From Streptomyces sp. Mut1 (GTDB lineage: Bacteria; Actinomycetota; Actinomycetes; Streptomycetales; Streptomycetaceae), in contig NZ_CP120997.1 in NCBI RefSeq assembly GCF_030719295.1, positions 3,108,001 through 3,172,000 of the forward strand: 64,000 bases of DNA, in the 5' to 3' direction. Position numbers and translations under genes: made by a program. Every line of letters begins with the position of its first letter. The first letter of the stretch is position 1. The notes below the pieces were generated by a model. That model was not told where the DNA came from. It was given only the letters and a program-made list of their open reading frames with translations, and searched no databases. Below, in pieces: positions 56,422-64,000 of the stretch.

Positions 56422-58059
56422 CTGACTGTCCACACGCTCAACGAACTCCTGCTCGTCTGCTCACTCGTCCTGCTCGTCGCCGTCGCGGCGGTACGCATTT
56501 CGTCCCGCAGCGGGCTCCCCAGCCTGCTCCTGTACCTCGGCATCGGTATCGCCATGGGCCAGGACGGCTTCTTCGACGTCAAATTCGACAACGCGGAACT
56601 GACGCAGGTCATCGGCTACGCGGCGCTCGTCGTGATCCTCGCCGAGGGCGGCCTCGGCACGAAGTGGAAAGAGATCAAACCCGCGCTGCCCGCGGCCGTG
56701 GTGCTGTCGCTCCTCGGCGTCGGCGTGAGCGTGGGCGTGACCGCGGCCGGCGCGCACTACCTGGTCGGCCTGGAGTGGCGGCAGGCCCTCATCATCGGCG
56801 CCGTCGTCTCCTCCACGGACGCCGCCGCGGTCTTCTCCGTGCTGCGCAAGGTGCCGCTGCCCGCCCGCATCACCGGCGTCCTGGAGGCCGAGTCCGGCTT
56901 CAACGACGCCCCCGTCGTCATCCTGGTGGTCGCCTTCTCGACCATCGGCGAGGTCGACAGCTGGTACGTGCTGATCGGCGAGATAGCCCTGGAACTGGCC
57001 ATCGGCGCCGCCGTCGGCCTCGCGGTGGGCTGGCTCGGCGCGTACGGGCTGCGCCATGTGGCGCTGCCCGCCTCCGGCCTCTACCCCATCGCGGTCATGG
57101 CCATCGCGGTGTCCGCGTACGCGGCCGGCGCCATGCTGCACGGCAGCGGGTTCCTCGCCGTCTACCTCGCCGCGATGATCCTCGGCAACGCCAAACTGCC
57201 GCACTGGCCGGCGACCCGCGGCTTCGCCGACGGGCTCGGCTGGCTGGCCCAGATCGGCATGTTCGTCCTGCTCGGTCTGCTGGTCACCCCGCACGACCTG
57301 CTGGACGACTTCTGGCCGGCCGTCGTCGTCGGCCTGGTGCTGACCGTGGTGGCACGGCCGCTGGAGGTCTTCATCTCGCTGGCGCCCTTCCGATTGCCCT
57401 GGCAGGAGAAGGCCCTCATGTCCTGGGCGGGGCTGCGCGGCGCCGTACCCATCATCCTGGCGACCATTCCGATGGTGTCCGGAATCGACGGCTCCACCCG
57501 CGTCTTCAACATCGTCTTCGTGCTGGTCGTCGTCTACACCCTCATCCAGGGCCCGACCCTGCCCTGGCTCGCCAAGGCCCTGAACATCGCGGACGACCCG
57601 TCCGAGGCCGCCGACCTGGGCATCGAATCGGCGCCCCTGGAGCGGCTGCGCGGGCACCTGCTGTCGGTGGCCATCCCGGCGAAGTCGAAGATGCACGGCG
57701 TCGAGGTCGGGGAACTGCGCATGCCCTCGGGCGCCGCCGTCACCCTCGTCGTCCGCGACGGCAAGAGCTTCGTACCCACCCCGTCGACCGTGCTGCGGCG
57801 CGGCGACGAACTCCTGGTCGTGGCGACCGACCCGGTACGCGACGCGGCCGAGGCACGGCTGCGCGCGGTCGGAGAGGGCGGCAAGCTGGCCGGCTGGCTG
57901 GGCACGGGCGGACACAACGGAGGCGACGAAGCCCTTACGGGGCCCCATGTCTCCGGTGCGCTCAAGGCGGTCAAGAAGCTCGGCAGGACGGACGACACGA
58001 AGAAGCGCGACGGCGACAAGGACGAGCCCCATAAGCGCAACGCGAAGGCACATCACTGA
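56422..58059 (+). CDS. CPA1-type K+(Na+)/H+ antiporter with TrkA_C domain
   Basis: The first ATG in frame (56554) lies inside membrane helix 1, after which the sequence is MGQDGFFDVKF. The 44 codons before it encode a typical start (LTVHTLNELLLVCSLVLLVA, RISSRSGLPSLLLYLGIGIA), and no ATG, GTG or TTG precedes them. The CTG at 56422, 8 bases after GAAGGA, is therefore the likely start, giving 545 residues. About 12 helices follow, with SSTDAAAV and ESGFNDAP of the CPA1 ion site. Residues about 400-475 (HLLSVAIPAKSKMHGVEVGELRMP) are a TrkA_C-like regulatory domain. The family exports K+ or Na+ for protons. Confidence 0.85.
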   Translation: MTVHTLNELLLVCSLVLLVAVAAVRISSRSGLPSLLLYLGIGIAMGQDGFFDVKFDNAELTQVIGYAALVVILAEGGLGTKWKEIKPALPAAVVLSLLGVGVSVGVTAAGAHYLVGLEWRQALIIGAVVSSTDAAAVFSVLRKVPLPARITGVLEAESGFNDAPVVILVVAFSTIGEVDSWYVLIGEIALELAIGAAVGLAVGWLGAYGLRHVALPASGLYPIAVMAIAVSAYAAGAMLHGSGFLAVYLAAMILGNAKLPHWPATRGFADGLGWLAQIGMFVLLGLLVTPHDLLDDFWPAVVVGLVLTVVARPLEVFISLAPFRLPWQEKALMSWAGLRGAVPIILATIPMVSGIDGSTRVFNIVFVLVVVYTLIQGPTLPWLAKALNIADDPSEAADLGIESAPLERLRGHLLSVAIPAKSKMHGVEVGELRMPSGAAVTLVVRDGKSFVPTPSTVLRRGDELLVVATDPVRDAAEARLRAVGEGGKLAGWLGTGGHNGGDEALTGPHVSGALKAVKKLGRTDDTKKRDGDKDEPHKRNAKAHH

Positions 58060-58075
58060 TCACACAAAGTGATCA
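58057..58075. repeat. inverted repeat at the antiporter stop codon
   Basis: TGATCAC-ACAAA-GTGATCA starts with the stop codon itself. It may terminate transcription poorly (no T-run) or be a binding site. Confidence 0.45.
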
Positions 58076-58401
58076 CAGGCGGCGAAGGGCAGGGTGCACA
58101 CAATCACAGGGCCCCTGCGCCTTCTGCCTGTAGCATGAAGGAAACCCAGATCCACTGTTTTCCGATCGACCAGTTGATCAACCGATAGACGACCAACTCT
58201 GCCTGACGCAGAGCTGGCGCGACCGTATGGCGGTCGTGGCGTCCTCCGGACCGGCAGCGCCCCGCGCCCCGGTCACGAGCGCCCGGCATCTACCGCAGTT
58301 CCGCGCGAAGAGGACAGCTCTCGGCAGCTCCGGCCCGGCCCCGCCCCGTGCGGGGCCGCCTGCCGGGAGCACGGCCACCAGGCGGCAGAAAGGCAAGGAC
58401 C
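58060..58401. other. 342-base gap upstream of the MFS gene
   Basis: No gene is visible. It contains the stop-codon hairpin just noted, a 10-bp palindrome GTTGATCAAC at 58173-58182, and the AAGGAC ribosome site of the MFS gene. A frame open from 58227 lacks family features. Confidence 0.5.
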
Positions 58402-59685
58402 GTGGCGTCCACGGTCTCCGACCGCCCCGGATACGGGCAGTTGCTGCGCACCCCCGGTGCGTGGACCTTCCTCCTCCCGGGCTTCGCCGCACGGCAGCCC
58501 TTCGCGATGCTGACCATCGGCATCGTCCTGCTGGTGCAGCACACCACCGGCTCGTACGGCAGCGCCGGCGCCGTCGCCGCTGTCACCGGGGTCTCCATGG
58601 CCCTGTTCGCCCCGCAGACCGGCAAGCTCGCCGACCGGTTCGGCCAGCGAGCCGTGCTGCTGCCCGGCGTCCTGGTGCACGCGGCCTCCGTCTCGCTCCT
58701 GGTGACGCTGGCCCTCGCGGGCGCCCCCCTGTGGGCGCTGTTCGCTGCGGCGGTCCCCACGGGCGCGTCCGTCCCGCAGGTCGGCCCCATGGTGCGGGCC
58801 CGCTGGGCGGCCCTGCTGGGCGCGACCCCGGACCGTCCGGCCTCGCCCCTGATGGCGACGGCCGCCGCGTTCGAGTCGGTGACGGACGAGTTCACCTTCG
58901 TCATCGGCCCCGTACTCGCCACCGCGCTGTGCACGGGCGTGCACCCGGCGGCAGGGCTGATCGCCGAGGCCGCGCTCACCCTGGTGGGCGGCCTGCTCTT
59001 CGCCGCGCGGCGCGCCACCCAGCCGCCCGTACGCGCCACGCGCCTGCCCGGCGCCCCGCGCCACGCCTCCGCCCTGTCCATACCCGGCGTACGCGTCCTC
59101 GCGGTCGCCTTCCTCGGGATCGGCGCGGTCTTCGGCGGCATGCAGGTCTCGATCACCGCGTTCGCCGAGGAGATCGGCAACCCGGGCGCGAACGGTGTGC
59201 TGTACGGGGTGTTCGCGGCCGGCAACATGCTCGCCGGGATCGCCTGCGGGGCCATCGCCTGGAAGTCCGGCCCCCGCCGCCGTCTGATCGCCGGGTACAC
59301 GGCCCTCGCGCTGACCGCTTCGGGCCTGTGGGCGGTGCACTCGGTGCCGCTGCTCGCCGCGCTCGGTCTGCTGGTGGGCCTGTGCATCGCCCCCGCCCTG
59401 ATCAGCGGCTACACGCTGGTCGAGGCGCTGGTGCCGGGCTCCGCGCGGACCGAGGCGTTCACCTGGCTGACGGGCGCGGTCGCGCTCGGCCAGGCGGGTG
59501 CCGTGACGGTCGCCGGCCGGCTCGCGGACGCCCATGGGGCGAGCGCGGGATTCCTGGTGCCGCTGGTGGGTACGGTGCTGGCGCTGGTGACCCTGGTGGC
59601 GCTGCGTTCCCGGCTCCTGCCGACGGGTGTGGGCCGCACCGTGGCGCGTGGTATCGGTCACCGCGGGCCGGTCACGGTGGACTGA
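58402..59685 (+). CDS. MFS transporter
   Basis: The GTG at 58402, preceded by AAGGACC, gives 427 residues. Twelve hydrophobic helices are visible, with the loop 2-3 motif GKLADRFGQRAVLLPG and an equivalent weaker motif in the second half. Similarity is to drug/sugar-exporter-like MFS proteins of actinobacteria; the substrate is unknown. It stands alone, 342 bases after the antiporter. Confidence 0.85.
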   Translation: MASTVSDRPGYGQLLRTPGAWTFLLPGFAARQPFAMLTIGIVLLVQHTTGSYGSAGAVAAVTGVSMALFAPQTGKLADRFGQRAVLLPGVLVHAASVSLLVTLALAGAPLWALFAAAVPTGASVPQVGPMVRARWAALLGATPDRPASPLMATAAAFESVTDEFTFVIGPVLATALCTGVHPAAGLIAEAALTLVGGLLFAARRATQPPVRATRLPGAPRHASALSIPGVRVLAVAFLGIGAVFGGMQVSITAFAEEIGNPGANGVLYGVFAAGNMLAGIACGAIAWKSGPRRRLIAGYTALALTASGLWAVHSVPLLAALGLLVGLCIAPALISGYTLVEALVPGSARTEAFTWLTGAVALGQAGAVTVAGRLADAHGASAGFLVPLVGTVLALVTLVALRSRLLPTGVGRTVARGIGHRGPVTVD

Positions 59686-59742
59686 TCCGGCGGAATACGT
59701 CACTATGGAGCGTCGTTAGCACTCATCGAGTCAGAGTGCCAG
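59678..59742 (+). promoter_or_regulatory. CIRCE-like operator (59716-59742) and promoter of fmdB
   Basis: TTAGCACTC, nine bases, GAGTGCCAG: the left arm is a perfect CIRCE half and the right arm agrees at 7 of 9, with the obligatory 9-base spacer. TGGACT (59678-59683) and CACTAT (59701-59706) with 17-base spacing form a plausible promoter, which puts the element at the transcription start, as at groES and hrcA. Confidence 0.7.
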
Positions 59743-59752
59743 GAGGAACAAA

Positions 59753-60100
59753 GTGCCGACCTACCAGTACCAGTGCACCGAGTGTGGCGAGGGCCTCGAA
59801 GCGGTGCAGAAGTTCACCGATGACGCCCTCACGGTGTGCCCGAGCTGCGACGGACGCCTGAAGAAGGTGTTCTCGGCGGTCGGCATCGTCTTCAAGGGTT
59901 CCGGTTTCTACCGGAACGACAGCCGCGGCTCCTCGTCGAGCAGCACGCCCGCGTCGGCCACCGCGAAGACCTCCGGTTCCGAATCTTCGTCGTCCTCCGA
60001 CTCCTCGTCCTCGACGTCGTCGGACTCGAAGTCCTCCACCACGTCGACGTCCTCGTCGTCCACCGCCTCGTCCTCGTCGAGCGGTTCCTCGGCCGCCTGA
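59753..60100 (+). CDS. FmdB-type zinc-ribbon protein with Ser-rich tail
   Basis: A 115-residue protein starting with GTG after AGGAGG. Residues 1-45 are the FmdB zinc ribbon: MPTYQYQCTECG with C8 and C11, then CPSC with C29 and C32. The remaining 60 residues are nearly all Ser/Thr with a few Asp and Lys, and are probably disordered. The biochemical role of the family is not established. A CIRCE-like operator upstream indicates heat-shock control through HrcA. Confidence 0.9.
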   Translation: MPTYQYQCTECGEGLEAVQKFTDDALTVCPSCDGRLKKVFSAVGIVFKGSGFYRNDSRGSSSSSTPASATAKTSGSESSSSSDSSSSTSSDSKSSTTSTSSSSTASSSSSGSSAA

Positions 60101-60126
60101 CCGGCCGCCCCACCTGGCTTCTCCCA

Positions 60127-60155
60127 CGACCCCGCCGATCCGTTCGGCGGGGTCG
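60127..60155 (+). terminator. terminator after fmdB
   Basis: CGACCCCGCCGA and TCGGCGGGGTCG form a perfect 12-bp stem with a 5-base loop, 26 bases after the fmdB stop. Confidence 0.8.
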
Positions 60156-60245
60156 TCGGCGTCCCCGCCCGCGCTGCCGGGCGGCGTGCTCCGTGCTCCC
60201 CGACCGCTCTGCCGTGGGCCGAGGCCGAACGCCTACTGTGACCGC

Positions 60246-61079
60246 ATGTCTAACGCAGAGATCGGCGTGATCGGCGGCTCGGGGCTGTACTCCTTCCTGG
60301 AGGACGTCACCGAGGTCCGCGTGGAAACCCCCTACGGAGAGCCCAGCGACTCCGTCTTCCTCGGCGAGATCGGCGGCCGCCGGGTCGCCTTCCTCCCCCG
60401 GCACGGCCGCGGCCACCATGTGCCCCCGCACCGCATCAACTACCGCGCCAACCTGTGGGCGCTGCGCTCGGTCGGCGTACGCCAGGTGCTCGGCCCGTGC
60501 GCGGTGGGCGGGCTGCGCCCGGAGTACGGCCCGGGGACCCTGCTCGTCCCGGACCAGTTGGTGGACCGCACGAAGACCCGCGTCCAGACCTATTACGACG
60601 GTGAGACCCGGGCGGACGGGGCGGTGCCGAACGTGGTGCACCTGGGCTTCGCCGACCCGTACTGCCCCGAGGGCCGCAAGGCCGCGCTGGCCGCCGCGCG
60701 GGGGCGCGGCTGGGAGGCGGTGGACGGCGGCACGCTGGTGGTCGTCGAGGGGCCGCGCTTCTCGACCCGCGCCGAGTCGCGCTGGCACGCCGCGATGGGC
60801 TGGTCGGTGGTCGGCATGACGGGGCACCCGGAGGCGGTGCTCGCCCGTGAGCTGGGCCTCTGCTACACGACGATGACCCTGGTGACGGACCTGGACGCGG
60901 GGGCGGAGGCCGGCGAGGGCGTCTCCCACGAGGAGGTGCTGAAGGTGTTCGCCGCCAATGTGGACCGGCTGCGCTCGGTCCTCTTCGACGCGGTGACCGC
61001 GCTGCCGGCCCAGGCGGGCCGGGACTGCCCGTGCGGGCACGCGCTGGACGGCGTCGACACGGGGATCGCGCTGCCGTAG
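60246..61079 (+). CDS. S-methyl-5'-thioadenosine phosphorylase-family protein
   Basis: A 277-residue purine-nucleoside-phosphorylase-fold enzyme. IGVIGGSGLY at the N-terminus, LPRHGRGHHVPPHRINYRAN (phosphate site), VVVEGPRFSTRAES, GWSVVGMTGHPEAVLARELG with the substrate-binding Met/Thr, and VTDLDAGAE identify the MTA-phosphorylase group. It should release adenine from MTA in methionine salvage, although some actinobacterial members prefer other nucleosides. The ATG at 60246 begins the conserved part. Confidence 0.93.
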   Translation: MSNAEIGVIGGSGLYSFLEDVTEVRVETPYGEPSDSVFLGEIGGRRVAFLPRHGRGHHVPPHRINYRANLWALRSVGVRQVLGPCAVGGLRPEYGPGTLLVPDQLVDRTKTRVQTYYDGETRADGAVPNVVHLGFADPYCPEGRKAALAAARGRGWEAVDGGTLVVVEGPRFSTRAESRWHAAMGWSVVGMTGHPEAVLARELGLCYTTMTLVTDLDAGAEAGEGVSHEEVLKVFAANVDRLRSVLFDAVTALPAQAGRDCPCGHALDGVDTGIALP

Positions 61080-61281
61080 GGGTGTTCGCCGTGGGAGTCC
61101 CGGTCCGGGGGCCTGCCTGCGGGTGAGGGAGTTTTCCACATCGGGTGGGCGGTCCACAGGGCCCGGCGGAAATGGGCTGGCTGGTGGATCGTGAGGTCTG
61201 TGCGGCGGCCGGGATGTCGGCATTCCGGCCGCCGGACGGCACGACCAGGAGACCCGTCCGACCTACTCCCTGACGCAGGCG

Positions 61282-61851
61282 GTGTTCGCGATGCCCATGT
61301 CCGGTTCCCCCTTCTCCTCCCTGCCCGGCCCCACCGCTTCCGTCGCGGGTGCGCCGCCGGGGCCGCTGCCCGCCCCACCGCCGTGCGGGGTGCCCGCGTT
61401 CCCGCCGCTGCGGGTGCGCGGGGGCTCGGGCCACCGGCTGCGCCGGGCGGTGTGGCGGCAGCGTCGGTCCATGGCGGCGGGGCTGGCGCTGACGGCGGCC
61501 GCGCTGGCCGTTTCCGGGTTCGGTGGAGGCGGGGGCGGGCAGGGCGCCGACGCAGCGCCGGGGCGGGCGTCACCCCCGGTGCGGCTGGTGTCGGCGCCGG
61601 TACGGATCGCGGACGCGGCGACCGTGCGGCTGTTGCGGCCGGGCGACCGGGTGGATGTGGTGGCGTCCGAGGGGGCCGGGACGAAGGCCCGGGTGCTGGC
61701 CGAGGGGGCGCGGGTGGAGCAGGTGCCGGCGGTGTCGGCCGAGGGCGCGTCGGGCGCGGGGGCGCTGATCGTACTGGCGGTGCCGAGGACGACGGCCGCA
61801 GACCTGGCGGGTGCCGGGATCTCGGGCGGATTCGCGGTGATCCTGTGTTGA
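61282..61851 (+). CDS. RcpC/CpaB-like protein
   Basis: A 189-residue protein starting with GTG at 61282 (ATG at 61291 is possible). A Pro-rich N-terminus is followed by one membrane helix (about 65-80, MAAGLALTAAALAVSGF). The C-terminal part VRLLRPGDRVDVVAS, VEQVPAVSA and LIVLAVPRTTAADLAGAGI matches RcpC/CpaB, the periplasmic component of Flp/Tad pili. No other tad gene is nearby, so the role is open. Confidence 0.8.
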   Translation: MFAMPMSGSPFSSLPGPTASVAGAPPGPLPAPPPCGVPAFPPLRVRGGSGHRLRRAVWRQRRSMAAGLALTAAALAVSGFGGGGGGQGADAAPGRASPPVRLVSAPVRIADAATVRLLRPGDRVDVVASEGAGTKARVLAEGARVEQVPAVSAEGASGAGALIVLAVPRTTAADLAGAGISGGFAVILC

Positions 61852-61974
61852 TTCGTACTGGCGAACCATCACGTCACCTGACAACAGCCCCGGATGAGGT
61901 GGTTTCCCCATCTACTGCCGTAGTTTGCAAGGCAGTTCACCCCCCTTGCGATACATACGGAGGACAGCGCACCC

Positions 61975-62451
61975 GTGAGCGAGACGAAGAAGGTCAGCCT
62001 GCTGGACGGCTTCAAGGCCTTCCTGATGCGTGGCAACGTGATCGATCTGGCGGTCGCCGTCGTCATCGGCGCGGCGTTCACGAACATCGTGAACGCGATC
62101 GTCAAGGGCATCATCAATCCGCTCGTCGGTGCGTTCGGCACCAAGGACCTGGAGAACTACAGCTCCTGCCTGAAGGCCCCGTGCACGACGGACCCGGCGA
62201 CGGGCGAGGCGACGGAGGGCATCCGGATTCTGTGGGGCTCGGTCCTCAGCGCGACGCTCAGCTTCCTGATCACCGCCGCGGTCGTCTACTTCCTGATGGT
62301 CCTGCCGATGGCGAAGTACCTCGCCAGGCGGGCCGCGATGCAGGCGGCGAAGGAAGGCGTGCAGGAGACGATGGAGGTGAGCGAGCTGGAGGTGCTGAAG
62401 GAGATCCGCGACACCCTGATCGCTCAGCGCGGCGGCAGCCACCAGGCGTGA
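61975..62451 (+). CDS. mscL: large-conductance mechanosensitive channel
   Basis: A 158-residue MscL. LLDGFKAFLMRGNVIDLAVAVVIGAAFTNIVNAIVKGIINPLVG is the diagnostic first helix; the second is LSATLSFLITAAVVYFLMVLPMAK; the C-terminal helix contains LEVLKEIRDTLI. The channel opens on membrane stretch to release solutes. The external loop has a small insert with two cysteines (SSCLKAPCTTDP) that could form a disulfide. The start is GTG at 61975 after GGAGG. Confidence 0.96.
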   Translation: MSETKKVSLLDGFKAFLMRGNVIDLAVAVVIGAAFTNIVNAIVKGIINPLVGAFGTKDLENYSSCLKAPCTTDPATGEATEGIRILWGSVLSATLSFLITAAVVYFLMVLPMAKYLARRAAMQAAKEGVQETMEVSELEVLKEIRDTLIAQRGGSHQA

Positions 62452-62506
62452 GCCGTCCCGGCGGCCGGGCGGTACGCCCGAGGCTGCCGGGCAGCGGCGG
62501 GCGCGG

Positions 62507-62716
62507 TCAGATGTGGTGCGGCGGCTTCTCGTCGAGGAAGCGCGCGAGGTCGGCGGCGCTGCCGCCGGACGGGGCCCGCTCGCCCCACCCCTGGTCCGTG
62601 TCGTCCGCTGACTGCTGGTCCAGCGGATCGTCGAAGATCAGCGCCAGCTTGGGCCGGGGCCGGTCCGGAGTATTCGGCTCCGCGTCGCGCGGGCCGGAGG
62701 CGGGGGCGGTACTCAT
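62507..62716 (-). CDS. small conserved acidic protein, unknown function
   Basis: A 69-residue protein. RPRPKLALIFDDPLDQQSADDTDQGWGER and the end ADLARFLDEKPPHH read like a conserved small Streptomyces protein, but I cannot attach a function. No membrane segment or metal motif is seen. It is convergent with mscL; 60 bases separate its start from the Rieske-associated gene. Confidence 0.72.
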   Translation of the reverse strand: MSTAPASGPRDAEPNTPDRPRPKLALIFDDPLDQQSADDTDQGWGERAPSGGSAADLARFLDEKPPHHI

Positions 62717-62776
62717 AGCTCCAGGGTACGGCTGCCGGCCCCGCTCCCGTCGAGCCCCGGCCCCGGAGGGCGGCGG

Positions 62777-63205
62777 TCAGCGGTCCTTCGGGGCGAGGAG
62801 CCAGAGCCCCAGGACGACGAGGAACGAGAGGCAGAGGAACCCGGCCCCCCACCACGCGGTGGCCGAGTGGCCCTCCATCCACTCGTCGACGATCACCGTC
62901 AGACCCCACAGCTGCCCGATGACGACGCTCATGGCGAGGACGAGCCGGGCCGTGAGCTTGGCGGACCGCTCGGGTTCCTGGTCGGTGCCGGCCCCAGGTC
63001 CGGGCCCGGTGTGGCGGACGCGGGGGTCGCCGTAGCCGCTGGTGGGCCGGATCTGCGGGTACCGCTCGTGGAGGGGCCGGTTGAGCTCGGCCCGCGCGCT
63101 GCCCGGGTGGTACTCGGGGTAATGCGGGCCGGGGGGCTGCGGGCCGGGGGCCGGGCCGGGGTGCTGTCGGTCGTCGCCGGGACGCGGACCGTCTTCGGCG
63201 CTCAT
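62777..63205 (-). CDS. membrane partner of the Rieske protein
   Basis: A 142-residue protein from the ATG at 63205. The first 85 residues are Pro/Gly/His-rich. Two hydrophobic segments follow (about 86-108, TARLVLAMSVVIGQLWGLTVIVD, and 118-138, AWWGAGFLCLSFLVVLGLWLL). It overlaps the Rieske gene by 4 bases, so the two products are likely to work together. I do not recognise the family. Confidence 0.8.
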   Translation of the reverse strand: MSAEDGPRPGDDRQHPGPAPGPQPPGPHYPEYHPGSARAELNRPLHERYPQIRPTSGYGDPRVRHTGPGPGAGTDQEPERSAKLTARLVLAMSVVIGQLWGLTVIVDEWMEGHSATAWWGAGFLCLSFLVVLGLWLLAPKDR

Positions 63206-63996
63206 GTCGGGCTCCCGGGGGTCGCGGACGCGCCGGCTCCGGTGCGGGGGCGGGAGGGGCCGGGGGCCACCGTGCGGGCGGCGCCGGGGGCGGCGGGGGC
63301 TTCCGCGCCGTCGCGGACGCCGGGGCAGCCGATACGGCCGGCGAGGTCGGGGCGGTCCTCGCCGAGCCGGCGGCACAGCCCGTGCTCGACGCTCTCGCCG
63401 GAGCGGGTGGTGCCGACCGCCCAGATGCTGCCGTCGGGCTGTTCGGTGAGCACCACCTTGGGCAGCCCCCGGGGCGGCGGGCCCGCGGTGACCTCGCCGG
63501 TCCGGGCGTCGAAGACGCCCTCGTGGCAGGGGCAGTACAGCTCGCCCTCGGTGCCCCGGTCCTTCCGCCAGAGCACGGCGCAGGCGAGGTGGGTGCAGAT
63601 CGCGGAGTAGCCGACGAGGGCGCCGTCGTTGAGGCGGACGGCGACCGCCCGGTCCTCCGCGTCGGGGTAGTCGAAGGCGAGGGATTCGCCGGGAAGGAGC
63701 TGGGAGGCGATCCGCTTCGGGGCCGGGGCCTTGCCGTCCTCGTCCGAGTCGCCGTGGCGGGGCAGAATGCCGGCGGCGACCCCGAGACCGCCGGCGGCGA
63801 GACCGCCGGACACGGTGGCGACGATCCGCAGGTAGTCACGGCGGGTGGTGAGCGAGTCGGCGGCGATCCGGTCGTGCAGGGCCTCGCGCGGATCGCCGGA
63901 GGCGGGCCGGCCGGGGGCTCCGGGGGGTGTGCCGCCCGGGTCGCGGGGCGGTGGCTGCTTCGGGTCGCCGGGGGGCGGGTGTTCCGTCTCGGTCAT
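63202..63996 (-). CDS. Rieske [2Fe-2S] protein
   Basis: A 264-residue protein. A Pro-rich cytosolic N-terminus leads to a twin-arginine-like TTRRDYLRIV and one membrane helix (about 57-77). The Rieske cluster ligands are C134 and H136 (CTHLAC) and C155 and H158 (CPCH), with C139 and C157 for the disulfide. The tail after about 205 is Pro/Ala/Gly-rich and contains two extra cysteines. It probably passes electrons in the membrane; it is not next to cytochrome bc genes here. The ATG at 63996 is near the window edge. Confidence 0.9.
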   Translation of the reverse strand: MTETEHPPPGDPKQPPPRDPGGTPPGAPGRPASGDPREALHDRIAADSLTTRRDYLRIVATVSGGLAAGGLGVAAGILPRHGDSDEDGKAPAPKRIASQLLPGESLAFDYPDAEDRAVAVRLNDGALVGYSAICTHLACAVLWRKDRGTEGELYCPCHEGVFDARTGEVTAGPPPRGLPKVVLTEQPDGSIWAVGTTRSGESVEHGLCRRLGEDRPDLAGRIGCPGVRDGAEAPAAPGAARTVAPGPSRPRTGAGASATPGSPT

Positions 63997-64000
63997 CGCC

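Noticed and set aside
1..64000. CRISPR arrays
   Set aside because: No set of regularly spaced identical repeats was seen; the repeats found are contiguous tandem units or operator pairs.

Overview
The window is very GC-rich, actinobacterial DNA. Codon use, purine-rich ribosome binding sites, many GTG/TTG starts and families such as WhiJ-type regulators, DUF397 and SepX all point to Streptomyces or a close relative. About 60 genes, one tRNA gene and several remnants can be supported.

Left part (1-16.9 kb): two WhiJ-like clusters (DUF5753 helix-turn-helix regulators with DUF6879, DUF397 and RsbW-like partners), a transposase remnant, a KimA-like permease, a small secreted protein, a membrane-anchored ricin-type lectin, an MFS exporter behind a possible leaderless upstream ORF, a small charged stress-type protein, and a flavin monooxygenase/hydrolase/dehydrogenase operon facing its MerR regulator. 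A membrane protein preceded by a five-copy repeat and an acetyltransferase follow.

Integration locus (16.9-20.4 kb): a large serine integrase and a small serine resolvase sit in a 2.6-kb insert between a detached 3' end of an exonuclease III gene and a complete copy. This is the pattern left when an element enters xth and supplies a new 3' end.

20.4-29 kb: an acetyltransferase, a membrane protein, a two-component system, an ABC-ATPase remnant, and a urease operon ureABCFGD. The urease has no ureE, a His-rich UreG tail, and alanine in place of the flap cysteine of UreC.

Defence-like island (29.4-46.4 kb): a two-gene module (a distant DUF6361-like protein and a double-HKD phospholipase-D-fold protein) converges on a type I restriction-modification operon (degenerate methylase-like protein, hsdM, hsdS, hsdR). 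Divergent from that operon are an EcsC-family gene and an SMC/Rad50-like ATPase with a small Cys-rich partner. The EcsC and ATPase genes each carry the same 18-bp near-palindrome, in opposite orientation, exactly 122 bases before the start codon. This is the best candidate for an undescribed system here. A tRNA-Ala(CGC) lies just right of the island.

Right part (47-64 kb): conserved core genes: sepX, an acetyltransferase, molybdenum-cofactor genes (moaB/mog, moaC, moeA), galU, 5-formyl-THF cyclo-ligase, a penicillin-acylase-family protein, a K+/H+ antiporter with an apparent CTG start, an MFS protein, an fmdB gene behind a CIRCE-like operator, an MTA-phosphorylase-family gene, an RcpC-like protein, mscL, and a Rieske protein with a membrane partner. 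Nothing was compared with a database. Family names come from recognised motifs, and functions are inference unless a catalytic motif is cited.
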